Positions 16,225-24,097 of a stretch of DNA of 64,000 nucleotides are shown in pieces (within the stretch, counting starts at the first letter, position 1; every line of letters begins with the position of its first letter). Source of the stretch: JANNWF01 sp052390415 (GTDB lineage: Bacteria > Pseudomonadota > Gammaproteobacteria > Xanthomonadales > Xanthomonadaceae); NCBI GenBank assembly GCA_052390415.1, contig JBQTGY010000041.1, positions 1 through 64,000 on the forward strand, given 5' to 3'. A program made the position numbers and the translations under genes. Under the pieces are notes generated by a model. That model was not told the DNA's origin and searched no databases. It was given only the letters and a program-made list of their open reading frames with translations.

Positions 16225-17094
16225 ATGTTATTCCTGCCGCATGGTTTCAAGAATTGGCAATCGCTGGAGCATGTCAATTCTGTTGCACATCAACTCGGCC
16301 AGGAGTGGCAAGGGCAGACGGCATTTGAAGCCATGCTCTTGCAAGCCAAGTCCAAATGGCTGACGGGATACTGTGTGGGCTGCCAAGTGGTGAGTCGGTT
16401 TGACTACCGGAACGTTGCGACTGACGCGCCCAATTGGCGCGAGTCCCTCGCCTGCGAACGTTGCGGCCTGATCAATCGTTGGCGCGCATCGTTGCATTTG
16501 TTCCAGTGTTTGCAGCGACCAGAAGGCAGTGTTTATCTCACCGAACAAACCACGGATCTGTTCCGGCGGATCGAGTCCAGCGTGCCGAAGGCGGTCGGCA
16601 GCGAATTCGTCTCGCCGACGACCCCGCCCGGTCACGTGAGCGATTGGCGCGGCCGCCAATTGCGGCATGAAGACGTCACTCGACTCAGCTTCGCCGATGC
16701 TTCCCAGGCGGCCGTATTGAGCTTTGATGTGCTGGAGCACGTTCCCGATTACCGCGCGGCGGTGCGTGAATTCACCCGTGTGCTGATGCCCGGTGGCCTG
16801 CTGTTGCTGACCGCCCCGTTCAGCATGCAATTGGCGAAAACCAACATTCGCGCACGCATGCATGCATCCGGTCAGATCGAGCACATCCTGCCGCCGCAGT
16901 ATCACGGCGATCCTTTAAGCAGCGACGGCGTGCTGTGTTTTCAGGATTTTGGCTGGGATCTGCTGGACGATTTCCGCGCCGCCGGCCTCGACGACCTGCA
17001 GGTGATCAGTTGCTGTAGCCCGGCATTCGGCTATCTCGGCGCCGCGCAGCCGTTTGTAGTGGGCTGGCGGTCAGCGAAAACTAGCGGGGGCTGA
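16225..17094 (+). CDS. SAM-dependent methyltransferase with N-terminal zinc-ribbon-like motif
   Basis: A 289-residue protein. The N-terminal third has two CxxC pairs (CVGC and CERC) about 40 residues apart, a likely zinc ribbon. The C-terminal part is a class I methyltransferase core: the motif II/III region LSFDVLEHVPDYRAAVREF, then LMPGGLLLLTAPFS. A clear glycine-rich SAM motif I is not obvious. The ATG at 16225 is preferred to the upstream TTG at 16177. Its 3' end overlaps the convergent oxygenase by 14 bases. DVLEHV plus PGG is typical of O- or N-methyltransferases of surface polysaccharide pathways; the substrate is unknown. Confidence 0.8.
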   Translation: MLFLPHGFKNWQSLEHVNSVAHQLGQEWQGQTAFEAMLLQAKSKWLTGYCVGCQVVSRFDYRNVATDAPNWRESLACERCGLINRWRASLHLFQCLQRPEGSVYLTEQTTDLFRRIESSVPKAVGSEFVSPTTPPGHVSDWRGRQLRHEDVTRLSFADASQAAVLSFDVLEHVPDYRAAVREFTRVLMPGGLLLLTAPFSMQLAKTNIRARMHASGQIEHILPPQYHGDPLSSDGVLCFQDFGWDLLDDFRAAGLDDLQVISCCSPAFGYLGAAQPFVVGWRSAKTSGG

Positions 17095-18121
17095 CTCCGA
17101 AGCGTTTCCGCCAAAGCCGCCGCAAGGGCTCACGCAGCCCCCTCGGCAAGTGGGCGACAAAAGGCAAAATCGCTGCTTTCACGGTGGATCGATCCAGCCG
17201 CTTGCGTTCGATCAACCGATGCCGCCATAGCTTGTGCATGGCGGATGCCAAACGCCCCAAATGGCTGCCGCCCGCTTGCAGCCCGCCGCCCAATTGTTGC
17301 AGCTCGCGATACAGGCGTTGGGTGTGCGTGTCGCGGCGCACGAGCAGGGTTTGCAGCGTCTGCATATCCGCTTCGGTCAGGGTATGGCCGGGCTTGAAAT
17401 GCTCAGGCAAAGGACGATCCACATAGATGGTTGAGTGGGTTGGTCCAAGCTCCTCGGCCGGCCGTTCGCGGGTGTAGAAATACAGCGCGATGGATTTGCG
17501 ACTGAGCTCGCGCTTTTCGGCGGGCAGATCGATGCGGCTGAAGCCATGCCAACTGGATTCGGTGGTTTCGAACACCACACAACGGTTGAAGATCGGTGTC
17601 ACCAGGCGAATCGCATTGTCAGCGCGGCGAGGGTCAGTGTGCAGTTCCAGCGAGCCGCCCCAGTCGTCGTCCCATTCCGGATTCAGGTACACGATCAGGT
17701 TCAGCCGGCGGTGCCAGCCGTTCTCCGGGTGACGGTTGAAATCCACATGCGGATCGAGGTCCTGGCCGTGGCGGTTCTCGTGCGTGCCACCACCGAAATA
17801 CCACGGGTCGTACAGCAGATCGGGAATTCCGGTCGCCGTCGACAGCCAGTCAAGAAAACCCTTGCTGCGGACCAGATCGTCCACGGCCATATACGTCGGT
17901 CCCAACTCGCGAATGCGTTCTACCGTCGATTTGCCTCCCAGTTCACCGTCTTCATTGCGTGCATTGCCGCGTTCAAAAGCGGGGAACTGAGTGAGCAGGT
18001 CATTGGCAAACGCGGCTGGGAAAAATCCGTCGGCGACGAAGTGCCGAAAGGGTTGCCGCTGCGCAAACTGCTGATGCAGGGCTGCCGCGGCGGGGAGGGC
18101 GGTAAGGTCGATGGCAGACAT
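17081..18121 (-). CDS. 2-oxoglutarate/Fe(II)-dependent oxygenase, paralogue A
   Basis: A 346-residue oxygenase of the prolyl-4-hydroxylase-like 2OG-Fe(II) family. The iron triad is His125-x-Asp127 (DPHVDFNRHP) and His192 (SSWHGFS). The conserved region GIPDLLYDPWYFGGGTHENR precedes it, and the 2OG-binding Arg is probably in LSRKSIALYFYTRERP. The last ~110 residues are a basic helical tail. The ATG at 18121 aligns with the N-terminus of the divergent paralogue, 64 bases away. The substrate is unknown; the methyltransferase partner suggests modification of a glycan or protein. Confidence 0.88.
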   Translation of the reverse strand: MSAIDLTALPAAAALHQQFAQRQPFRHFVADGFFPAAFANDLLTQFPAFERGNARNEDGELGGKSTVERIRELGPTYMAVDDLVRSKGFLDWLSTATGIPDLLYDPWYFGGGTHENRHGQDLDPHVDFNRHPENGWHRRLNLIVYLNPEWDDDWGGSLELHTDPRRADNAIRLVTPIFNRCVVFETTESSWHGFSRIDLPAEKRELSRKSIALYFYTRERPAEELGPTHSTIYVDRPLPEHFKPGHTLTEADMQTLQTLLVRRDTHTQRLYRELQQLGGGLQAGGSHLGRLASAMHKLWRHRLIERKRLDRSTVKAAILPFVAHLPRGLREPLRRLWRKRFGVSPR

Positions 18122-18185
18122 GGTGCAGAAAGGAGAGAGACGCGCAGCCGATACAATACGCGTCCACTCCCAGCTCTCCCAGCGC

Positions 18186-19436
18186 ATGCTTGCCGCCACC
18201 ACGTTGCAGACTCTTGATGCCGATGCGTCGGCATTTGCCGGCTCGCGTCCTTTTCGGCATACCGTGATTGACGGCTTCTTCGATCCGGCGGTGTGTGCCG
18301 GCATGTTGGAAGAGTTCCCCGGCTTCGATACCCGTTACGCCGTGAACGAATTGGGCGAGGTCGGCGGCAAGGCAGTGCGCAGTTCGGTTGCCGAATTGGG
18401 ACCTACCTATGCGCAGGTTGATCGCTACATCCAGAGCCCGGCGTTTCTCGATTATGTGTCGCGTCTTACCGGCATTCCGGACCTGCTCTACGACCCTGAC
18501 TACGAAGGCGGCGGCACTCACGAGAATCGTGATGGCCAGGGGCTGGAAGTACATATCGACTTCAACTATCACCCGCGCACGGGTTTTCATCGCCGGCTGA
18601 ATCTGATCGTGTACCTGAATCCCGAATGGGATGCCGGTTGGGGCGGTGAGCTGCGATTGGTCGAAGACCCCTGGAGCGGCATCGGCAGCACGCATGCCGT
18701 CGCGCCGCTGTTCAATCGTTGTGTGGTGTTCGAGACCAACGAGGTGTCCTGGCACGGATTCCAGCAGATTCGATTGCCACCCGAGCGCGCCGAAGTCACC
18801 CGCAAATCGTTCGCGATCTATCTCTACACGCGCGAGCGACCAGTCGCGGAAACCGCGCCGCCACATGCGACCATCTATGTGCCCGCGGGCATGCCTGCCG
18901 AACTGATGGTGGGCTCCACTCTGGACGAAGAATCGCACATGGATCTGCGCGTGCGTTTTGCGCGCCTGCGCGGCCAGTTGCGGTTTCTGTATGCACGCGA
19001 GACTGAATTCAGTCAGCAGGTAGCGCGCCTCAAACACGCACTGGATGCCGCCGTCAGCGCGCAGCGCGTCGACCTGCAGGGTTACGCGAAAGTCGAGTCG
19101 GTGAGCGGCGTCTGGGCCGATGGCTGGGTCTCGGATCAGTTGCTGGTCAGCTTCACGCCCACGCGAAGCGTGCGCGGACTGAGCATTGATCTGTGGGTGC
19201 CTCCGCAACTGTTGGCGGCCCAATCGCTCACCGTGAGCTGCGCCGGCGTGGTCTGCGATGCAATGGTAGCCGCGGGCGCACGCAAATCCTTGAAACAGAG
19301 CCTTCGTTTGGAGGCGGGCGCGACGGTCACCCTGAGCATGGATGCAGAGAGCAGCTGGCAACCGGCGGCATCAGGATCGGGTGGCGATGAGCGACCGTTG
19401 GCGTGGCGGTTGTTGGGGATCACGCTGGAGCATTGA
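18186..19436 (+). CDS. 2-oxoglutarate/Fe(II)-dependent oxygenase, paralogue B with C-terminal module
   Basis: A 416-residue paralogue of the divergent oxygenase. It keeps the iron ligands His123-x-Asp125 (EVHIDFNYHP) and His190 (VSWHGFQ) and the same flanking blocks (GIPDLLYDPDYEGGGTHENR, LNLIVYLNPEWDAGWGGEL). After ~280 residues it diverges: a helix (ARLRGQLRFLYARETEF) and a ~100-residue beta-rich module (VSGVWADGWVSDQLLVSFTP through LGITLEH) replace the basic tail of paralogue A. The module resembles accessory beta-sandwiches of carbohydrate-active proteins. The ATG at 18186 is chosen by alignment to the paralogue; in-frame ATGs at 18111 and 18120 would overlap the divergent gene. Confidence 0.87.
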   Translation: MLAATTLQTLDADASAFAGSRPFRHTVIDGFFDPAVCAGMLEEFPGFDTRYAVNELGEVGGKAVRSSVAELGPTYAQVDRYIQSPAFLDYVSRLTGIPDLLYDPDYEGGGTHENRDGQGLEVHIDFNYHPRTGFHRRLNLIVYLNPEWDAGWGGELRLVEDPWSGIGSTHAVAPLFNRCVVFETNEVSWHGFQQIRLPPERAEVTRKSFAIYLYTRERPVAETAPPHATIYVPAGMPAELMVGSTLDEESHMDLRVRFARLRGQLRFLYARETEFSQQVARLKHALDAAVSAQRVDLQGYAKVESVSGVWADGWVSDQLLVSFTPTRSVRGLSIDLWVPPQLLAAQSLTVSCAGVVCDAMVAAGARKSLKQSLRLEAGATVTLSMDAESSWQPAASGSGGDERPLAWRLLGITLEH

Positions 19437-19513
19437 CAGGCGGTTTCGGCCGAAAGCAGAGGAGTTGCTCCCGAAAAAGCTGCAGCTGACAAAGTTGTGC
19501 ATGCTCTTGTAGA

Positions 19514-19635
19514 GCCGACCGACCGAGCGAAGCGAAGGCGCGCTGCGAAGCGGCCGACCGAGCGAAGCGAAGGCGCGCTGCGAAGCGGCCGACCGAGCGA
19601 AGCGAAGGCGCGCTGCGCGCGAACTTGCTCGGCTT
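19514..19635. repeat. 35-bp tandem repeat, three copies
   Basis: The 27-bp core GACCGAGCGAAGCGAAGG-CGCGCTGCG starts at 19521, 19556 and 19591, a period of exactly 35 bp, identical in all copies. The array is flanked by TTGTAGAGCC on the left and GAACTTGCTCGGCTTCAC on the right, the two arms of a dispersed intergenic palindrome also seen near 30.5, 42.0 and 60.4 kb. It therefore looks like internal expansion of that element. There are no spacers, so it is not a CRISPR. It fills the gap between the oxygenase and ptsI stops. Confidence 0.85.
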
Positions 19636-19659
19636 CACTTTTTGCCGGATAACGGCGAA

Positions 19660-21321
19660 TCAAACCACGCTTGCCCGCAACTGCCCCAGATCGCTCTCGC
19701 GGATGGCTCGGCGCACTTCCAGCATGTTGGAAGGATGCATGCTGAATTCGGTCAGGCCCAGGGTCAGCAGCATGGGCGTGTGCTCGGCTGCACCGGCCAA
19801 TTCGCCGCAAACGGCGATGCGTTTGCCGGCGTCCTTGCAGGCCTGGATGACATTGCGCAGCACGCGCTGCACGGCGGGGTGGTTGGGTGTGCACAACGGA
19901 CCCAAGGCATCGTTGCCGCGGTCGATCGCCAGCAGGTACTGGATCAAGTCGTTGGTGCCAACCGAGCAGAAGTCGACCTCCGGCAAGATGGTGTCGATCG
20001 CCAACGCGGCGGCTGGGACTTCAATCATGGCGCCCAACTCAACGTGTTCGGCCATCGGATGCCCTGCTGCGCGCACGGCCAAGGCACACACATCAATCAA
20101 GCCGCGCACGGCAATGATTTCCGACACTGCGGTAATCATCGGCACCAGAATCCGCACTGGCCCATAACCCGATGCACGCAAGATGGCGCGCAGCTGCGCA
20201 CAGAACACGTCCTGATGCGCCAGGCACAAGCGCACGCCACGCAGACCCAATGCCGGGTTGGGCTCACGCGCCAAGGTCAGGCCGCTGTTGTCGGCTTTGT
20301 CGGCGCCCAGATCGAGGGTGCGAATGGTGACCGGGCGGCCGCCCATGCCCAGTACCAGATCGCGATAAGCAAAAAACTGCTCGTCTTCGGTCGGCAGTTC
20401 GCGGCGCTGCAGGAACAGGAATTCGGTGCGGTACAGGCCGACACCATCGGCACCCAAGGCATGCGCCTGGGCCACGTCTTCGCGCGATTCGGCATTCGCG
20501 AACAAGGCGATATCGACGCCATCCTTGGTCCGCGTGGCGGCGCCGCGCAAGCGCGCCAGCGCACGACGCTCGCGGCTGCCTGCAGCTTGGTGATTGCGGA
20601 AATCCTGCAAGTCAGTCGCGGATGGCTCGACGATCACGCGGCCGGTCTTGCCGTCGACGATCAGGGCATCGCCATCATTGATGTGCGCCAGCGCCTCGTG
20701 CACGCCGACCACCAGGGGCAGGTGCAGGCTGCGCGCAAGAATGGCGCTGTGCGACAGCATGCTGCCTTGCGCGGTGATCACCGCGACCACGCCGCCTTCA
20801 GCCAATTGCGCCAGTTCCGACGGCGCCACGCTGTCGGTGATCAACACCTCACCGGCCATGCCGATGACTTGCGAGGCTGGATTGCGTTGCAAGGCTGCGT
20901 AAACGCGCCCGATCACGTGGTCGATGTCTTCGCGGCGCGAGCGCAAATAGGGGTCGTCGATGCCGTCGAATACCGCCGCCAAACGATCCCGCTGCATGCG
21001 CAAGGCGTGGCCCGCGCTCAGGCGCGCAGTGCGGATCAGTTCGTCCAAACCATGCAGCAGGTCAGGATCGTCGAGCAACATGCTGTGCAGATCGATGAAT
21101 TCGCCGACTTCGTGAGCAATCGCGCCGCGCACGCGCTCGCGCAGGTCGGAGAGTTCCTTGCGCGCCGCCGCCAGAGCGTCGCGCATGCGCTCGCGTTCGG
21201 CTTCGACTTCTTCGGGTTCGATGCGGCGCTCGTCAATCTCCAGCCGATGCGGCTCGCGAACGCGGGCGCGCCCAAGTGCCAAACCCTTGGCCGCACCTAT
21301 GCCGGCAAACTCGCGGCGCAT
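19660..21321 (-). CDS. ptsI: Phosphoenolpyruvate-protein phosphotransferase (enzyme I)
   Basis: A 553-residue cytosolic EI that takes phosphate from PEP and passes it to HPr. The phospho-histidine is His191 in the swivelling-domain motif GSMLSHSAILARSL. The C-terminal PEP-binding TIM barrel has GVGLYRTEFLFLQR, TIRTLDLGADK and VDFCSVGTNDLIQYLLAIDR. It is slightly shorter than the ~575-residue enterobacterial enzyme. It starts 2 bases after the ptsH stop. The window shows no EIIB or EIIC, so the chain probably serves regulation rather than sugar uptake. Confidence 0.96.
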   Translation of the reverse strand: MRREFAGIGAAKGLALGRARVREPHRLEIDERRIEPEEVEAERERMRDALAAARKELSDLRERVRGAIAHEVGEFIDLHSMLLDDPDLLHGLDELIRTARLSAGHALRMQRDRLAAVFDGIDDPYLRSRREDIDHVIGRVYAALQRNPASQVIGMAGEVLITDSVAPSELAQLAEGGVVAVITAQGSMLSHSAILARSLHLPLVVGVHEALAHINDGDALIVDGKTGRVIVEPSATDLQDFRNHQAAGSRERRALARLRGAATRTKDGVDIALFANAESREDVAQAHALGADGVGLYRTEFLFLQRRELPTEDEQFFAYRDLVLGMGGRPVTIRTLDLGADKADNSGLTLAREPNPALGLRGVRLCLAHQDVFCAQLRAILRASGYGPVRILVPMITAVSEIIAVRGLIDVCALAVRAAGHPMAEHVELGAMIEVPAAALAIDTILPEVDFCSVGTNDLIQYLLAIDRGNDALGPLCTPNHPAVQRVLRNVIQACKDAGKRIAVCGELAGAAEHTPMLLTLGLTEFSMHPSNMLEVRRAIRESDLGQLRASVV

Positions 21322-21323
21322 GC

Positions 21324-21593
21324 TCAGCCGCCCTCATCAAAAAAGCGCGCGAACAAGGCGTCGGCGGCTTCGACCGCGGCATTTTCGTCTTCGCCTTCGG
21401 CACGAATCAGCACCGCCATGCCTTGCCCAGCGGCCAACATCATCACGCCCATGATGCTCTTGCCGTTGACCTCGCGGCCGCGCGCCACCAGGGTGATCTG
21501 CGAGCGAAACGAACCCAGCAATTGCACCAGTTTGGCCGAAGCCCGCGCGTGCAGGCCCAGCCGGTTGATCACCTTCAATTCGCGCTCAACCAT
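21324..21593 (-). CDS. ptsH: Phosphocarrier protein HPr
   Basis: An 89-residue HPr. His15 (GLHARA) is the EI phosphorylation site. Ser46 (NGKSIMGVMML) lies in the HPr-kinase site context, as expected for the proteobacterial hprK-linked pts locus, although hprK and rapZ are not in this window. It overlaps the EIIA gene by 8 bases and is followed 2 bases later by ptsI. Confidence 0.96.
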   Translation of the reverse strand: MVERELKVINRLGLHARASAKLVQLLGSFRSQITLVARGREVNGKSIMGVMMLAAGQGMAVLIRAEGEDENAAVEAADALFARFFDEGG

Positions 21594-21978
21594 GGTCCAC
21601 CACGATGCCTAATCGCGCGCCTTGTGCGGCCGCCTCGGCGAGGCCGGCCAAGTCACGGTCCGGATAATTGAGTGCCCGCATCAGCATCGGCAGATTGAGC
21701 CCGGCGATGCGCCGCGTCGGTGTTCCCAACTGACTCAAGCGCTGCGCAAAATTGCTGGGCGTGGCACCGAACAGATCGGTAAGCAGCAACACACCCGCGC
21801 CTGAATCGACGCGCCGCAGCGCGGCGCTGGCGACCGGCAACAGGGCATCAAGGTCTGCATCAAAGCCGACCTCGACACATTCCACCTTCAAGCACAGCGG
21901 CCCGAGCAAACGCGTGGCCAAGCCACGCAAGCTGCCGCCGATGCCGGGGTGGGTAATCAGGAGAATGCCTACGCTCAT
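21586..21978 (-). CDS. PTS system EIIA component, mannose family
   Basis: A 130-residue EIIA of the mannose/fructose (Man) family. The phospho-acceptor is His10 (ILLITHPGIGG); GVLLLTDLFGATPSNFAQRL and IAGLNLPMLMRALNY are family blocks. It is a lone soluble EIIA, as in the xanthomonad locus hprK-rapZ-EIIA-ptsH-ptsI, where it serves as a regulatory phosphorelay end point. Upstream here is a long inverted repeat and the divergent kdp operon, so any hprK lies elsewhere. The ATG at 21978 was chosen because it begins the family's N-terminal strand. Confidence 0.9.
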   Translation of the reverse strand: MSVGILLITHPGIGGSLRGLATRLLGPLCLKVECVEVGFDADLDALLPVASAALRRVDSGAGVLLLTDLFGATPSNFAQRLSQLGTPTRRIAGLNLPMLMRALNYPDRDLAGLAEAAAQGARLGIVVDHG

Positions 21979-22055
21979 GGTTCTGAGTGTAGCGCCCGTG
22001 AGTGATTGCCGGCGATGGTGAGTTGCCCGCCAATGGTGCAGGCGCAAATGGGCGT

Positions 22056-22135
22056 AGGGCGGGCCTTGGCGCCTTGGCCCGCCGGCGAAAACCTGCGGCA
22101 TCGCTGTGGCGGGCCAAGGCGCCAAGGCCCGCCCT
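22056..22135. repeat. Perfect 28-bp inverted repeat (REP/BIME-like)
   Basis: AGGGCGGGCCTTGGCGCC... at 22056-22083 recurs perfectly in inverse at 22108-22135 with a 24-base loop. Each arm also contains its own GGC-CTTGGCGCCTTGG-CC near-palindrome. It lies between the divergent EIIA gene and kdpF. The transcript would form a very stable hairpin in either direction. It is probably a dispersed extragenic element, though no second copy lies in this window. Confidence 0.8.
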
Positions 22136-22148
22136 GCGGGATACCGCC

Positions 22149-22198
22149 TTTACGCCGAATTTACGCGGCCGCGCCGTTGCCTCATAGCGACTTTACGG
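22149..22198 (+). promoter_or_regulatory. Candidate KdpE operator: TTTACG direct repeats
   Basis: TTTACGC occurs at 22149 and 22160 (11 bp, one helical turn apart), and TTTACGG at 22192, 32 bp further (three turns). They lie 78-127 bases upstream of kdpF. KdpE, an OmpR-type regulator, is known in E. coli to bind T-rich tandem half-sites of the form TTTATA/TTTACA upstream of kdpFABC. The spacing and position fit, although the half-sites are more GC-rich. Confidence 0.45.
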
Positions 22199-22275
22199 CG
22201 TCAACGCCGACAGTGGCGGCCACGCTTCTCACTTTGGGAAGCGCCATCCATCTGCCCTCAACGAAGTCCGCAAGA

Positions 22276-22359
22276 ATGACCGCCATCCTGCTTTGGTTAC
22301 TGGTAATTGCCGTGGGAATCTACCTGCTGGTCGCGATGCTTCGCCCGGACAAATTCTGA
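22276..22359 (+). CDS. kdpF: KdpF, small subunit of the potassium ATPase
   Basis: A 27-residue single-pass membrane peptide, MTAILLWLLVIAVGIYLLVA followed by MLRPDKF. The length, the hydrophobic helix and the C-terminal LxRPDKF are diagnostic of KdpF, which stabilises the KdpABC complex. It stops 7 bases before the kdpA start, as expected for the first kdp gene. Confidence 0.93.
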   Translation: MTAILLWLLVIAVGIYLLVAMLRPDKF

Positions 22360-22366
22360 GCAAGCC

Positions 22367-24097
22367 ATGACCGCCTTCTGGGAAATTCCGCTGACCTTGG
22401 CGCTGCTGGTGGCGCTTGCATGGCCTTTGGGCCGCTATCTGGCTATCGCATTGGCGGATGCGCCGTCGCGTGTTGATCGCATATTTGGGCCAATCGAGCG
22501 GATCGTCTACATGCTGTTTGGCGTCGATCCGCGACGTGGCATGACCTGGGTCGGCATCGCCAAGGCATTCGTCGGCACCAACCTGGTGCTGGCAGTGATG
22601 GTGTTGGCGATCTTCATGGGCCAGGGCGTTTTGCCGCTCAACCCAGGTGGTTTCGCAGGCATGAGCTGGGATCTGGCCCTGCACACCATGGTGTCCTTCC
22701 TCACCAACACCAATCAGCAGCATTACGCCGGGCAAGCACAGTTGAGTTACTTCTCGCAGCTGGCGGGTGTGGTGACCCTGCAAGTGCTGACCCCGGCAAT
22801 GGGACTGGCGATTGCCTTGGCCATGCTGCGGGGTTTGTTGGGTGGGCGTAACGTGGCTTCGGCCAAAGAGGGTGAACCGCGCGACCTCGGCAACTACTAC
22901 GTCGACGTCGTGCGTTGTTGCCTGCGCGTGTTGTTGCCTTCGGCATTGGTGTGGTCATTGTTGCTGACCTGGCAGGGTGTGCCCAGCACCTTTGACGGCG
23001 CCAAGATCGCGACGCCCATCGACGCCGAGGTGGGTGTGACCGAGCAAGTGATTCCGGTCGGGCCGGTCGCGTCGATGGTGGCGATCAAACAACTCGGCAC
23101 CAACGGCGGTGGTTGGTACGGTCCCAATAGCGCGGTGCCGCTGGAAAATCCGACTCCGCTCAGCAACTTGTTGCAGGTGATCGCCATTGCGCTGCTGCCG
23201 ATGGCCATCGTCTTCATGTTGGGTCGCTTCACCGGCCGCCGTAAATTGACCGCGCTGGTATTCGGCGTGATGTCGGTGTTTTCGGTCACCTTCATTGGTT
23301 TGGCCGCTTGGTCGGAAGCACAACCCAATGCCGCCATGGCTGGCCTGGCAACGATAGGCCCGAACATGGAGGGCAAGGAACAACGCTTCGGCCCTGCGGC
23401 ATCGGCGCTGTGGTCGACCTTGACCACGCAGACTTCGAATGGCTCGGTCAATGCCATGCACGACTCCTTGAACCCGCTAGCCGGTGGCGTAGCCATCGCC
23501 GGCATGTTGGTCAACACGGTGTGGGGCGGCATCGGCTGTGGCTTGGTGGGGTTCCTGGTGTATTTGCTGGTGACGGTGTTCTTGTCGGGATTGATGATCG
23601 GCCGCACGCCAGAGATTTACGGCCGCAAGTTGGAAATTGGCGAGATGCGTTTGCTGTCGCTGTTGGTGCTGCTGCAGCCGATGTTGTTGCTGACCTTCAC
23701 GGCTATCGCGCTGGCCAATCCAGCGCTCTCCGGCAACTCCAATCCCGGCCTGCATGGCGTCAGCCAAGTTTTCTACGAATATGCCTCGGCGTTTGCCAAC
23801 AACGGCTCGGGGTTTGAGGGATTGGGTGACGCCACACTGTGGTGGAACCTGAGCTGCGCGCTGCTGTTGCTGGTGGGTCGTTATGCCGCTTTGCTGATTC
23901 CGTTGGCGGTGGTGGGGCGGCTGGCGGTCAAACGCGTGGCCCCGACTACTGCGGGCACGTTGGACATCGAAACCCCCACGTTCGGGCTCACCCTGATTGC
24001 GGTGATCGTGTTGTTGACCTTGTTGTGCTTCTTGCCGGTGCTGGTCCTGGGACCCATCGGCGAAGCCTTGTCGTTGGTCGCCGGGAGCACACCATGA
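22367..24097 (+). CDS. kdpA: Potassium-transporting ATPase, K+-binding subunit KdpA
   Basis: A 576-residue polytopic subunit carrying the K+ selectivity filter, a member of the SKT superfamily. Recognisable blocks are VSFLTNTNQQHYAGQ (first pore loop), IKQLGTNGGGWYGPNSAVPL, TTQTSNGSVNAMHDSLNPL and YEYASAFANNGSGFEGLGDA, one filter loop per repeat. It is slightly longer than the E. coli protein (557). The ATG at 22367 is the only one that preserves the N-terminus, and the stop overlaps kdpB (ATGA). Confidence 0.97.
   Translation: MTAFWEIPLTLALLVALAWPLGRYLAIALADAPSRVDRIFGPIERIVYMLFGVDPRRGMTWVGIAKAFVGTNLVLAVMVLAIFMGQGVLPLNPGGFAGMSWDLALHTMVSFLTNTNQQHYAGQAQLSYFSQLAGVVTLQVLTPAMGLAIALAMLRGLLGGRNVASAKEGEPRDLGNYYVDVVRCCLRVLLPSALVWSLLLTWQGVPSTFDGAKIATPIDAEVGVTEQVIPVGPVASMVAIKQLGTNGGGWYGPNSAVPLENPTPLSNLLQVIAIALLPMAIVFMLGRFTGRRKLTALVFGVMSVFSVTFIGLAAWSEAQPNAAMAGLATIGPNMEGKEQRFGPAASALWSTLTTQTSNGSVNAMHDSLNPLAGGVAIAGMLVNTVWGGIGCGLVGFLVYLLVTVFLSGLMIGRTPEIYGRKLEIGEMRLLSLLVLLQPMLLLTFTAIALANPALSGNSNPGLHGVSQVFYEYASAFANNGSGFEGLGDATLWWNLSCALLLLVGRYAALLIPLAVVGRLAVKRVAPTTAGTLDIETPTFGLTLIAVIVLLTLLCFLPVLVLGPIGEALSLVAGSTP

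Noticed and set aside
18000..19361. 453-codon open frame antisense to oxygenase B
   Set aside because: It mirrors a gene with clear Fe(II)-oxygenase motifs. Its translation has no domain pattern; long antisense frames are expected at this GC content.
19514..19635. CRISPR array
   Set aside because: The repeats are contiguous with a fixed 35-bp period and no variable spacers, and no cas genes are nearby.
19642..21612. 656-codon open frame on the plus strand opposite ptsI and ptsH
   Set aside because: It lies wholly antisense to unmistakable EI and HPr genes, is rich in His/Gln/Arg as shadow frames are, and has no recognisable motif.
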